Shown one piece after another: positions 26,727-34,873 of a stretch of 64,000 nt of DNA. The stretch is from positions 496,001 through 560,000 of the forward strand of contig JADKJP010000006.1 of NCBI GenBank assembly GCA_016720935.1, given 5' to 3'. The notes under the pieces were generated by a model. It was not told the DNA's origin and made no database searches. It saw only the letters and a list, made by a program, of their open reading frames with translations. Within the stretch, counting starts at the first letter, position 1, and the number at the start of each line of letters is the position of its first letter. A program made the position numbers and the translations under genes. Origin of the DNA: Bacteroidota bacterium. GTDB taxonomy: Bacteria > Bacteroidota > Bacteroidia > AKYH767-A > 2013-40CM-41-45.

Positions 26727-27602
26727 ATGAAAAATTTTAATATAAACCCAATTCGAAAAATTCTTGTGCCCACAGACTTTTCTTCGAATGCGAAGAATGC
26801 AACGGATTATGCATGCAACCTGGCCAAAACCCTGGATAGCAAAATAGTTTTGTTTCATTCGACACATCTTCCCGTTGTGTCAGCGAATGAAGTAATCATG
26901 GCTGTAGATCCGGTTAGCCTGGAAAAAGATTCATTAAATCATTTGAATTTACTCAAAAAAGAAATTGAAAAAAACTTTGGACAGGTTGAAATTGAAAATG
27001 TAACAACCATCGGTTTTGCTGTTGAAGAGATTATAGATGTAGTGAAGGAGCAGAAAATTGATCTGGTAGTAATGGGTACAAAAGGAGCCAGCGGAATGAC
27101 CGAAATATTAATCGGCAGCAATACTGCGGATGTAATTGAAAAGTGTCATTGTCCGGTTTTAGCTATACCAGCTGAATCTCATTTTAAAGTTCCTAAAAAA
27201 GTAGTATTCGCGACCAATTATGCCGACAATGATTTTCAGTCCATCTATTTGTTGGCTGAAATAATGAAACCATTCAATGCTGAAATTGTAATTCTGCATG
27301 TAGACGATAACCAGGATAGCAAAATGGAAAGCAGGATGCTTGAATGGTTTAAAGGGCAGGTGAATACTAATATTCCGTACGATCAGTTTTTGTTTAATCT
27401 GATTTCCGGCAAAAACACAATAGAAGCTCTTGATCAGTTTATCATGGAAAATGATGTGGATATTCTTTCTGTTTCCATGCGGAAAAGAAATTTCTTTGAC
27501 AAACTGACCAGTAAGAGTTTGACACGCAAGCTTGCCTACCATACTCATATCCCGCTTCTCGCATTTCATGCACACAATGTCGGCGGTACACCTTTGTTTT
27601 GA
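26727..27602 (+). CDS. Universal stress protein, two UspA domains
   Basis: A 291-residue tandem Usp. The first domain carries MGTKGASG, nine residues, then GS and CPVLAIP. The second half ends in HTHIPLLAFHAHN. It is closest in pattern to the copy at 10385 (shared SMRKRNFFDK-like segment versus MHKRSFVQK). It is divergent from the histidine kinase gene and preceded by the palindrome promoter. Confidence 0.85.
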   Translation: MKNFNINPIRKILVPTDFSSNAKNATDYACNLAKTLDSKIVLFHSTHLPVVSANEVIMAVDPVSLEKDSLNHLNLLKKEIEKNFGQVEIENVTTIGFAVEEIIDVVKEQKIDLVVMGTKGASGMTEILIGSNTADVIEKCHCPVLAIPAESHFKVPKKVVFATNYADNDFQSIYLLAEIMKPFNAEIVILHVDDNQDSKMESRMLEWFKGQVNTNIPYDQFLFNLISGKNTIEALDQFIMENDVDILSVSMRKRNFFDKLTSKSLTRKLAYHTHIPLLAFHAHNVGGTPLF

Positions 27603-27797
27603 GATCGTCAAAAACCAACCTTCGGATGAAAAAGGATAGGGGAATCATTACTGCAAGTTCATTTTATCCCTGAGCAATACAACAAGAGAAATGTTCATTT
27701 TTCTTCAATCATTTTCGCGTTGGTTTTATCAGTAATTAGTGTGGTCTATCCATTCGCGGAAAGTTTCCGGAAAATTCTCTTCAACGTTGAGCTAAAC

Positions 27798-27846
27798 TGA
27801 ACAATTCTCTTCAGGATTCCTCCCGGAATCAATTGTTCATTTTTAT
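27798..27846 (+). terminator. Hairpin with T-rich tail upstream of norC
   Basis: An outer stem TGAACAATT / AATTGTTCA and an inner stem GATTCC / GGAATC, separated by an 8-nt bulge, are followed by TTTTTATTT. It ends 24 bp before the norC ATG. It may be a terminator for the preceding usp transcript or a structured leader of norC. Confidence 0.45.
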
Positions 27847-27869
27847 TTAAAGGGAAAGAAATTGTGAGA

Positions 27870-28265
27870 ATGAAGAACAAAGCGATTGTTTTATTGAGCT
27901 TATCTGTTTGTTACCTCTTGTATTCCTTATGGGTATATACGGCAGGAACCGCAGGACCCGCAATCACCATACACCCTGATGAAGCTGCTCAAAGAGGAAA
28001 GCTCGTTTATCAGAAATACAATTGTGCCGCTTGTCATCAGATTTTTGGTCTGGGTGGTTATCTCGGTCCTGAGCTTACGACAACCATGTCGCAACAAGGC
28101 AAAGGGGAAATTCTTGCAAATGCGTTCCTCATAAGTGGCAGCCCTAGAATGCCAAACCTGCACCTGCAACAGCAGGAAGTCGCTGATGTCATCGAATACC
28201 TGAAATATGTCGATCAAATCGCGCTTGCAGGAAAATACAGTGGATCCCCAATAGCTGTACGATGA
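27870..28265 (+). CDS. norC: NorC-like membrane-anchored cytochrome c
   Basis: A 131-residue protein from the ATG at 27870 (a GTG two codons earlier is the alternative). One N-terminal membrane anchor (about 5-23) precedes a cytochrome c domain with CAACH followed by FGLGGYLGPELT, the distinctive NorC pattern, and a Met axial ligand in PRMPNL. NorC donates electrons to NorB in cytochrome c-dependent nitric oxide reductase. The expected norB is not adjacent: three PLP lyase genes intervene before a NorB-like gene at 32628. Confidence 0.8.
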   Translation: MKNKAIVLLSLSVCYLLYSLWVYTAGTAGPAITIHPDEAAQRGKLVYQKYNCAACHQIFGLGGYLGPELTTTMSQQGKGEILANAFLISGSPRMPNLHLQQQEVADVIEYLKYVDQIALAGKYSGSPIAVR

Positions 28266-28348
28266 TAATTGCCAAATAAAATGAATCAAAATAGTTTTCA
28301 GCTTAACATTAAATATTAAACAAATTCATTGAAGAAATTAATTCCATA

Positions 28349-29731
28349 ATGAAAAAATCAAAAAGATCCTGGGCCGAGCCCTATAAAATAAAAATGGTAG
28401 AGCTGGTGCACATGACCAGCCGTGAAGAAAGAAAAGTTGCTTTGGGAAAAGCCGGTTACAATACGTTCCTGCTCCATTCAAAAGATGTGTACATCGATTT
28501 GCTGACAGATAGCGGTACATCTGCTATGTCTGATCGCCAATGGGCGGGAATGATGACCGGTGACGAAGCCTACGCGGGTAGCGAAAATTTTTATCATCTC
28601 GAAGCAGCAATCCGGAAGTATTATGGTTACCGTCATGTAGTACCTACTCACCAGGGAAGAGGAGCAGAGAACATCATTTCAAAAATAATGATCAAACCGG
28701 GAGATATCATTCCCGGAAATATGTATTTCACCACCACTCGTCTTCACCAGGAACTTGCCGGCGGAACTTTCGCGGATATCATTATCGATGAAGCTCATGA
28801 TTCACTAAGTGAACATCCATTCAAAGGAAATGTGGACATCAGTAAACTCGATGCCCTTGTTCGTCAGCACGGTGCTAAGAAAATATCTTATGTGTCGCTC
28901 GCGACTTCAGTGAATATGGCCGGCGGACAACCGGTATCGATGGCGAATCTGAAGGAACTGAGAGCTTATACAAATAAGCATAAAATAAAAATTATTCACG
29001 ACATGACACGTGTCGCTGAAAACGCTTATTTCATAAAGGTCCGCGAAAAAGGATATGCGAATAAATCAGTTGCAGAGATTGTAAAAGAAATTTGTTCGCT
29101 CACAGATGGCGCGACGATGAGCGCGAAAAAAGACGCGCTGGTCAATATCGGTGGCTTCCTGGCATTGAACGATAAAAAATTGTACGACGAAGCCAGCAAC
29201 CTGGTAGTGGTATATGAAGGTTTGCACACGTATGGCGGTTTAGCCGGACGCGATATGGAAGCGATGGCTATCGGTATTTCAGAATCAGTGCAAGACGATC
29301 ATATTCGTGCCCGCATCGGACAGGTGGAATATCTCGGTCATCAATTGTTGGACATGGGAATTCCGATCGTTATCCCAATCGGCGGACATGGAATTTTTAT
29401 CGATGCAAAAAGATTTTTGCCTCATCTGAAACAAACACAGTTTCCTGCGCAAACACTTGCTGCAGAAATTTATCTCGATTCAGGTGTGCGCACAATGGAA
29501 AGAGGGATTGTTTCCGCCGGAAGAAATAAGGAAACCGGCGACCACTATTACCCGGAACTGGAATTGGTTCGACTTACAATCCCGCGTCGTGTCTATACAC
29601 AGGCACACATGGATGTTGTCGCGGAATCTGTTAATGAAGTATTCTTAAGAAGAAAAAAGATCAAAGGCTTGAAAATGACATTTGAGCCTCAGTATCTCCG
29701 TTTCTTCCAGGCGAAATTCAAGCCTTTATAG
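28349..29731 (+). CDS. tpl: Tyrosine phenol-lyase
   Basis: A 460-residue PLP enzyme of the beta-eliminating lyase family. It cleaves tyrosine to phenol, pyruvate and ammonia. The assignment to tyrosine phenol-lyase rather than tryptophanase rests on the segment GVRTMERGIVSAGRN, where Arg381 and the MERG motif match the Citrobacter enzyme, and on MYFTTTRLHQ. The PLP Lys is Lys261 in MSAKKD. It is 83 bp after norC and followed 22 bp later by the CGS-family gene, so all may be co-transcribed. Confidence 0.88.
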   Translation: MKKSKRSWAEPYKIKMVELVHMTSREERKVALGKAGYNTFLLHSKDVYIDLLTDSGTSAMSDRQWAGMMTGDEAYAGSENFYHLEAAIRKYYGYRHVVPTHQGRGAENIISKIMIKPGDIIPGNMYFTTTRLHQELAGGTFADIIIDEAHDSLSEHPFKGNVDISKLDALVRQHGAKKISYVSLATSVNMAGGQPVSMANLKELRAYTNKHKIKIIHDMTRVAENAYFIKVREKGYANKSVAEIVKEICSLTDGATMSAKKDALVNIGGFLALNDKKLYDEASNLVVVYEGLHTYGGLAGRDMEAMAIGISESVQDDHIRARIGQVEYLGHQLLDMGIPIVIPIGGHGIFIDAKRFLPHLKQTQFPAQTLAAEIYLDSGVRTMERGIVSAGRNKETGDHYYPELELVRLTIPRRVYTQAHMDVVAESVNEVFLRRKKIKGLKMTFEPQYLRFFQAKFKPL

Positions 29732-29753
29732 TTTAAGACGTAAGACAAATAAA

Positions 29754-31001
29754 ATGGAAAGACAATTCAAACCCGAAAGCCTGATGATGTCATTCGGTTA
29801 TAAACCGGAATGGTCAGAAGGCGCATTAAAATGCCCAATCTTTCAAACATCAACATTTGTTTTTAAGTCAGCGGAAGATGGAAAGGCGTTCTTTGAAGTG
29901 GCCTATGGTCTCCGTGAAAAAGGGAAGACTGAAAAACTCGGATTAATCTACTCGCGAATCAATAATCCGGATCTGGAAATTCTGGAGAACAGACTTACAC
30001 TCTGGGATAAAGCCGATGATTGCGCTGTGTTTGAAAGCGGTCTCGCCGCAATCACCACTGTGCTGATGGAATTTTTATCACCCGGAGATCTTCTGCTTTA
30101 CAGTTCTCCGCTCTATGGCGGAACGGATCATTTTATTCATCAGGTATTAAGCCGACTTGGAATTACAAGCATCGCCTTTCATGCCGGACATTCAGAGAAG
30201 GACATCGAATCCATGATTGAAAAGAGTGGAAAGAAAGACAAGCTGGGATTGGTTTACATTGAAACTCCGGCGAATCCCACCAATTCTCTTATCGATATGG
30301 AATTGTGCGCACGTATCGCCGCGAAATTTTCTACCCCTGCAAGAAAAATTCCTCTTGCTGTTGACAATACCTATATGGGTCCGCTATGGCAACATCCGTT
30401 GCAACATGGAGCCGATCTGGTATTGTATTCCGCCACAAAATACATTGGTGGGCACAGTGATGTGATTGCCGGTGCTTGCCTGGGTTCCTTTGAACTGATG
30501 AAGCGAATAAAAACTCTCAGGACTTTTCTGGGTAACATGGCCGGACCATGGACAGGCTGGCTCCTGATGCGTAGTCTTGAAACATTAAAGGTGCGAATGG
30601 AAACGCAAAGTAAGAACGCGATGAAAGTCGCTGACTTTCTCTCAAAGCATCCCAAAGTTGAAAAGGTTTATTATCTCGGTTTGATTAAAGAGAATGATCC
30701 TCAGCACGAAATCTACAAACGCCAATGCCTGAATCCCGGCGCGATGGTGTCCTTTGATATCAAAGGAGGAGAAGCGGAAGCTTTTGATTTTCTCAATCAC
30801 CTTCGTCTGATCAAATTGGCGGTAAGTCTGGGCAGTACTGAATCATTAGCAGAACATCCTGCTACAATGACCCATTGCGATGTCTCCAAGGAAGACCGCG
30901 ATCGCCTCGCCATCTCAGAAAAATTAATCCGCCTCTCCATCGGCGTAGAATATCCGGATGATATTATTTGGGATATACAGCAGGCACTTGAAGGAGCTTA
31001 G
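29754..31001 (+). CDS. Cystathionine gamma-synthase / methionine gamma-lyase family enzyme
   Basis: A 415-residue PLP enzyme from the ATG at 29754 (upstream in-frame codons overlap the tpl end and are rejected). The PLP Lys is Lys229 in YSATKYIGGHSD. The family member could be a synthase or a gamma-lyase. The Cys typical of methionine gamma-lyase in YGCT is Gly here (YGGTDHF), so activity on methionine is not assured. Context among catabolic lyases suggests a degradative role on a sulfur or hydroxy amino acid. Confidence 0.8.
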   Translation: MERQFKPESLMMSFGYKPEWSEGALKCPIFQTSTFVFKSAEDGKAFFEVAYGLREKGKTEKLGLIYSRINNPDLEILENRLTLWDKADDCAVFESGLAAITTVLMEFLSPGDLLLYSSPLYGGTDHFIHQVLSRLGITSIAFHAGHSEKDIESMIEKSGKKDKLGLVYIETPANPTNSLIDMELCARIAAKFSTPARKIPLAVDNTYMGPLWQHPLQHGADLVLYSATKYIGGHSDVIAGACLGSFELMKRIKTLRTFLGNMAGPWTGWLLMRSLETLKVRMETQSKNAMKVADFLSKHPKVEKVYYLGLIKENDPQHEIYKRQCLNPGAMVSFDIKGGEAEAFDFLNHLRLIKLAVSLGSTESLAEHPATMTHCDVSKEDRDRLAISEKLIRLSIGVEYPDDIIWDIQQALEGA

Positions 31002-31003
31002 TT

Positions 31004-31045
31004 GTTAGTTATTAGTTATTAGTTATTAGTTATGAGTTATGAGTT
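31004..31045. repeat. Simple repeat TTAGTTA-type
   Basis: Units of TTAGTTA and TGAGTTA repeated head to tail lie directly after the CGS-family stop codon. Low-complexity intergenic DNA; no coding potential. Confidence 0.75.
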
Positions 31046-31074
31046 GAACACTAGGGAAATAGCCACCGACGTAA

Positions 31075-31143
31075 TTCTAAAATCTACAATCTACAATCTA
31101 CAATCAGAAATCTACAATCAGAAATCTACAATCTAAAATCCAT
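31075..31143. repeat. Simple repeat AATCTACA / AATCAGA type
   Basis: Degenerate 7-8 bp units (AATCTAC, AATCAGA, AATCTAA) run up to the tnaA start. A similar array is at 40433-40489. Confidence 0.75.
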
Positions 31144-31145
31144 CC

Positions 31146-32522
31146 ATGCATTTCAAAACCATATTCGAACCCTTCCGCATAAAAATGGTGGAACCATTAT
31201 CGGTAACTACAGAAGCTCAGCGAAAGGAATTTTTGGAAGAAGCACATTACAATCCATTTCTCCTCAAGAGTGAACAAGTGCTTATCGATTTTCTGACGGA
31301 TAGCGGAACATCCGCGATGAGTCAGAATCAATGGGCAGGGATGATGGCAGGAGATGAATCCTATGCGGGAGCAAGGAGCTGGACAAAATTTGAAAAAGTC
31401 GTGCATGATCTCACCGGCATGCCATACATTTTGCCAACGCATCAGGGTAGGGCAGCGGAGCGGATTTTGTATAGCCATCTCGGTGGAGAAGGAAAATATT
31501 TTATCAGCAATACCCATTTCGATACGACACGTGCCAATATTGAATTCTCCGGCGCTCTCGCGTACGATATTCCAATTCTTGAAGCAAAAGATTTTTCCGC
31601 GCATCATCCTTTCAAAGGAAATATGGATGTGGTAAAATTAAAAGAACTGATTCGAGAACTGGGAGCAAAAAATATTGCCGGAGTAATTTTGACTGTCACC
31701 AACAACAGCGGGGGAGGTCAGCCGGTGAGTATGCAAAATGCGCGGGAAGTTGGAAAGATATGTCACGAAGAAAATATTCTGTTTATCCTGGACATGTGTC
31801 GCATCGCGGAGAATGCCTACTTCATTCACGACAGGGAAGAGGGTTTTAAAGACAGAACCTTCAAAGAAATCGCGCAGGAAATGTGTTCCTATGCTGATGC
31901 CTGTATCATGAGCGCGAAAAAGGATGGACTTGTAAACATGGGCGGATTCCTTTCCCTGCGTAGTAAGGATTTATCGGATGCCTGTACGCAATTGCTCATT
32001 ATTACAGAGGGATATGCAACATACGGTGGATTGTCTGGCAGAGACATGGAAGCAATCGCTATAGGTCTGGAAGAAGTCTTTGATCCCGCATACCTGCATT
32101 ACCGGATCAGGAGCACAACTTATCTGGGCGAAGCATTATACAAAAAAGGTGTACCGCTGATTTATCCGGTCGGTGGACATGCTGTGTATATTGACGCGAA
32201 AGGATTTTATCCGAATATTCCAGTTGAACATTATCCCGGACAAGCACTAGTGTGTGAATTGTACAAAATGGGAGGTATCCGTTGTGTGGAGGTTGGTTCT
32301 GTCATGTTCGGGAAATACGATGACAAGGGTAAATTAATTCCTGCTCCGATGGAATTGGTACGTTTGGCTATTCCTCGTCGTGTGTATACGCAAAGTCATA
32401 TCGATTTTGTTATAGAGGTTTTTGATGAAGTAATTAAGGCAAAAGATTCTGCACGAGGATTAAGAATTACTCACGAGCCGCATTTCCTCCGTCATTTCAC
32501 CGCGCAATTTGAATTGATCTGA
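31146..32522 (+). CDS. tnaA: Tryptophanase
   Basis: A 458-residue PLP lyase, paralogous to the tyrosine phenol-lyase at 28349. It cleaves tryptophan to indole, pyruvate and ammonia. GIRCVEVGSVMFG replaces the MERG motif of tyrosine phenol-lyase and matches the E. coli tryptophanase pattern. The PLP Lys is Lys259 in MSAKKD. The upstream gap of 144 bp is mostly simple repeats; no tnaC-like leader with a Trp codon was seen. Confidence 0.88.
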   Translation: MHFKTIFEPFRIKMVEPLSVTTEAQRKEFLEEAHYNPFLLKSEQVLIDFLTDSGTSAMSQNQWAGMMAGDESYAGARSWTKFEKVVHDLTGMPYILPTHQGRAAERILYSHLGGEGKYFISNTHFDTTRANIEFSGALAYDIPILEAKDFSAHHPFKGNMDVVKLKELIRELGAKNIAGVILTVTNNSGGGQPVSMQNAREVGKICHEENILFILDMCRIAENAYFIHDREEGFKDRTFKEIAQEMCSYADACIMSAKKDGLVNMGGFLSLRSKDLSDACTQLLIITEGYATYGGLSGRDMEAIAIGLEEVFDPAYLHYRIRSTTYLGEALYKKGVPLIYPVGGHAVYIDAKGFYPNIPVEHYPGQALVCELYKMGGIRCVEVGSVMFGKYDDKGKLIPAPMELVRLAIPRRVYTQSHIDFVIEVFDEVIKAKDSARGLRITHEPHFLRHFTAQFELI

Positions 32523-32627
32523 TATTTGCACTAGAATCGGGACTTATTTTGATTTATGCATTTTCACAAATTTGAAAGTGAGAATTATCATGATGCTGTA
32601 TAATTAATTTACGGTATTTCGCCGATT

Positions 32628-33938
32628 ATGTCTATGGAAAAATCCGACAAGCTTGCGAAAACATTCCTCATCACAGCGATGGTTTGTTTGCTTGCCGGAC
32701 TTTTGTTTGGATTGGCCGGTGGGATCCAATATGTAATACCGCTTTGGATGAAGGATTCATTTCCTTTCACACGTTTACGTCCATTGCACGTTTCACTTGT
32801 TATTACCTGGATTTTTACAGCCGCTTCGGGTGGTATTTATTATTATTTACCCAGAATTGTAAAACAACCATTGTATTCTCTCAAGCTGGGTTGGTTGCAT
32901 TACAGTTTGCTGGTCATTACTATCCTCCTGATATCAGCCGGATATTTTTCCGGAATTTTTGGTGGCAGAGAATACCTGGAATTTCCTCCGGTACTTGGAC
33001 TCCTCATCCTATCGTATTGGATCGTATTTCTGGTAAATTATTTCTCCACTGTCAGAAAATATATTGGCAAATGGCCAATCTATTTATGGATGTGGTCTGT
33101 CGGACTGATATTTTTCGCGTTCACTTTTCTGGAGTCCCAGCTTTGGATTATTCCTTACTTCCGTGACAATATTGTAAGGGATACGACAATACAATGGAAA
33201 GCATTGGGTTCAATGGTTGGCTCCTGGAATATGATGGTTTATGGAACGGCATTTTACCTCATGGAAAAAATAAGTGGTAAAACCAGTGTTGTATTTGCCC
33301 GAAAAACATTCTTTTTCTTCTTTCTCGGTTTGACAAATCTGATGTTCAACTGGGGACATCATACTTATATAGTACCTGCTTCTACCTGGATCAGGGATGT
33401 GTCCTATATTATAAGTATGACAGAACTTTTAATCCTTGGTAATATTATTTATCAATGGCGTAGTACAGTTTCAGAAATCAATCGTTTTGGAAATATCAAT
33501 GCTTTCCGGTTTTTATCCGCGGCGGATATCTGGATTTTTCTCAACCTTATCCTGGCAATTCTGCTTTCGGTTCCCGCGATAAATTTGCACACCCACGGAA
33601 CACATTTTACTGTCGCTCACGCCATGGGAACAACCATCGGAATCAATACCATGATTCTTCTGGCTTCTTTAATATATATCCGTGAAAATTATTCCGGTAT
33701 TCAAAAAACATTAAAAGTATCATCCGGTTTTTGGATCTGTAATATTTCATTGATTATTTTTTGGTTTTCATTATTAATGGCAGGATTTATAAAATCACTT
33801 TCCCAGGGCCAGCTCACACACCAGGATATTCTCGCCCGCCAAATTCCATGGTTTTATGCAATTGCAATTTCTGGCTTGCTATTTTTAATTGGAATGATTC
33901 TAATTATCAAATCAGTTGTGATGACGAAGAGTAAATGA
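32628..33938 (+). CDS. NorB-like haem-copper oxidase superfamily subunit, atypical ligands
   Basis: A 436-residue membrane protein of about twelve helices (an ATG two codons in is also possible). It aligns with NorB: low-spin haem ligand His54 in RPLHVSL, the metal-site pair His244-His245 in WGHHTYIVP, Glu266, and haem b3 ligand His331 in HGTHFTVAHAM. The NorB segment HLWVEGVWE reads LGSMVGSWN here, so the third FeB His and both Glu residues are absent. The second haem b His (AHGH) is Met333. It may be a divergent NO reductase-like enzyme or an electron-transfer homologue. Its probable partner NorC is 4.4 kb upstream. Confidence 0.7.
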   Translation: MSMEKSDKLAKTFLITAMVCLLAGLLFGLAGGIQYVIPLWMKDSFPFTRLRPLHVSLVITWIFTAASGGIYYYLPRIVKQPLYSLKLGWLHYSLLVITILLISAGYFSGIFGGREYLEFPPVLGLLILSYWIVFLVNYFSTVRKYIGKWPIYLWMWSVGLIFFAFTFLESQLWIIPYFRDNIVRDTTIQWKALGSMVGSWNMMVYGTAFYLMEKISGKTSVVFARKTFFFFFLGLTNLMFNWGHHTYIVPASTWIRDVSYIISMTELLILGNIIYQWRSTVSEINRFGNINAFRFLSAADIWIFLNLILAILLSVPAINLHTHGTHFTVAHAMGTTIGINTMILLASLIYIRENYSGIQKTLKVSSGFWICNISLIIFWFSLLMAGFIKSLSQGQLTHQDILARQIPWFYAIAISGLLFLIGMILIIKSVVMTKSK

Positions 33939-34017
33939 TGAAGAGTGAATAGTTTGCAATCTGTTTAAATTCAAATATAAATAGACCAAACTAAACTCCT
34001 ATCTAGGAGCCCAAAGC

Positions 34018-34070
34018 TGAAAACTCAGAACTCATAACTAAAAATTCAAAATTCAAAATTCATAATTCAT
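34018..34070. repeat. Simple repeat AAAATTC-type
   Basis: Units such as ACTCAGA, ACTCATA, AAATTCA and AATTCAT run in tandem between the NorB-like gene and the second MbnP gene. Confidence 0.65.
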
Positions 34071-34081
34071 ACCACATAACC

Positions 34082-34093
34082 TGACCCCAGTCA
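34082..34093 (+). promoter_or_regulatory. Crp/Fnr-type palindrome upstream of MbnP copy 2
   Basis: TGACccccaGTCA-type site: TGAC, CCCA, GTCA. The match to the palindrome is perfect, but no clean TAnnTTTG lies at the usual distance (a TATTTATA starts 31.5 bp from the centre). The ATG is at 34148. Confidence 0.45.
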
Positions 34094-34147
34094 TTTACAA
34101 CCTTGCATTATTATCGTTTATTTATATTCTGCGATAATTCTGTAATT

Positions 34148-34873
34148 ATGAAAACGTATCTTCTTGTTACTCTCTCCCTGGTGCTTGTTTTTAGTTCTTG
34201 TAAGAAAGACGAAGAAACTACACCCACTCCGGAACCATCCACATTAAATATTCAGATCAGTCATGCTGTGGATGCGAATACTTTGTATTTCGATTCGCTT
34301 CTTTATACAAATGAAGCTGGTTACAATTATGCAATATCACGCGTATGGTATTATCTTTCAAATGTCCGCCTGATTAAATCAGATAGTTCAGAAGTGAAAA
34401 TACTGGATTATCGGTTTATCGACGGCTCCCGACCTACACTCGGAAACCTGGATATCGGTTCAGTTGCAAAAGGATCCTACATCGGATTGGCTTATTGCAT
34501 CGGACTCGATTCCGCCACCAATCAATCTTATTCATTACCGGTTACAACCGATAATCAGAATATGGAATGGCCAGATGGAATGGGAGGAGGGTATCACTTC
34601 CTGAAATTTGAAGGACATTTTGTCGACAGCGGGAGCACATTCGGCTTCGCCATGCATATCGGGACAAACAATTATCTGGTGAACGGAAAATTGTTTGCAC
34701 CCATTACTATTGGAGATGGAGTCAATACTTTGAATATAGAAATGAACATGAACGAATGGTTCAAAAATCCGTCTGTTTATGATTTTAATATGGACGGAAA
34801 TTATTCTATGAGCAGCATGATGGCGATGGAAAAATTAATGATGAATGGTGCAGATGTATTAAAAATTAAGTGA
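34148..34873 (+). CDS. MbnP-family lipoprotein, second copy
   Basis: A 241-residue protein from the ATG at 34148. The lipobox is Val-Phe-Ser-Ser-Cys, then Lys-Lys-Asp. It is beta-rich with the MbnP hallmarks YYLSNVRLIK, YCIGLDSATN, a Trp-containing EWPDGMGGGYHF segment, and HIGTN. The mature protein ends in a Met-rich stretch (SMSSMMAMEKLMM), which could be an extra copper site. It overlaps the diheme peroxidase gene by 1 bp (TGATG), showing tight coupling. Confidence 0.75.
   Translation: MKTYLLVTLSLVLVFSSCKKDEETTPTPEPSTLNIQISHAVDANTLYFDSLLYTNEAGYNYAISRVWYYLSNVRLIKSDSSEVKILDYRFIDGSRPTLGNLDIGSVAKGSYIGLAYCIGLDSATNQSYSLPVTTDNQNMEWPDGMGGGYHFLKFEGHFVDSGSTFGFAMHIGTNNYLVNGKLFAPITIGDGVNTLNIEMNMNEWFKNPSVYDFNMDGNYSMSSMMAMEKLMMNGADVLKIK

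Noticed and set aside
31075..31143. CRISPR array
   Set aside because: Units are 7-8 bp without regular spacers and no cas genes are near.
31004..31145. tnaC-like leader peptide before tnaA
   Set aside because: The gap is simple repeat without a Trp-containing short frame.
32579..32590. TGAgaattaTCA upstream of the NorB-like gene as a regulon site
   Set aside because: It matches TGA-N6-TCA, but no TAnnTTTG lies at the right distance and the start codon would be nearly on the transcription start.
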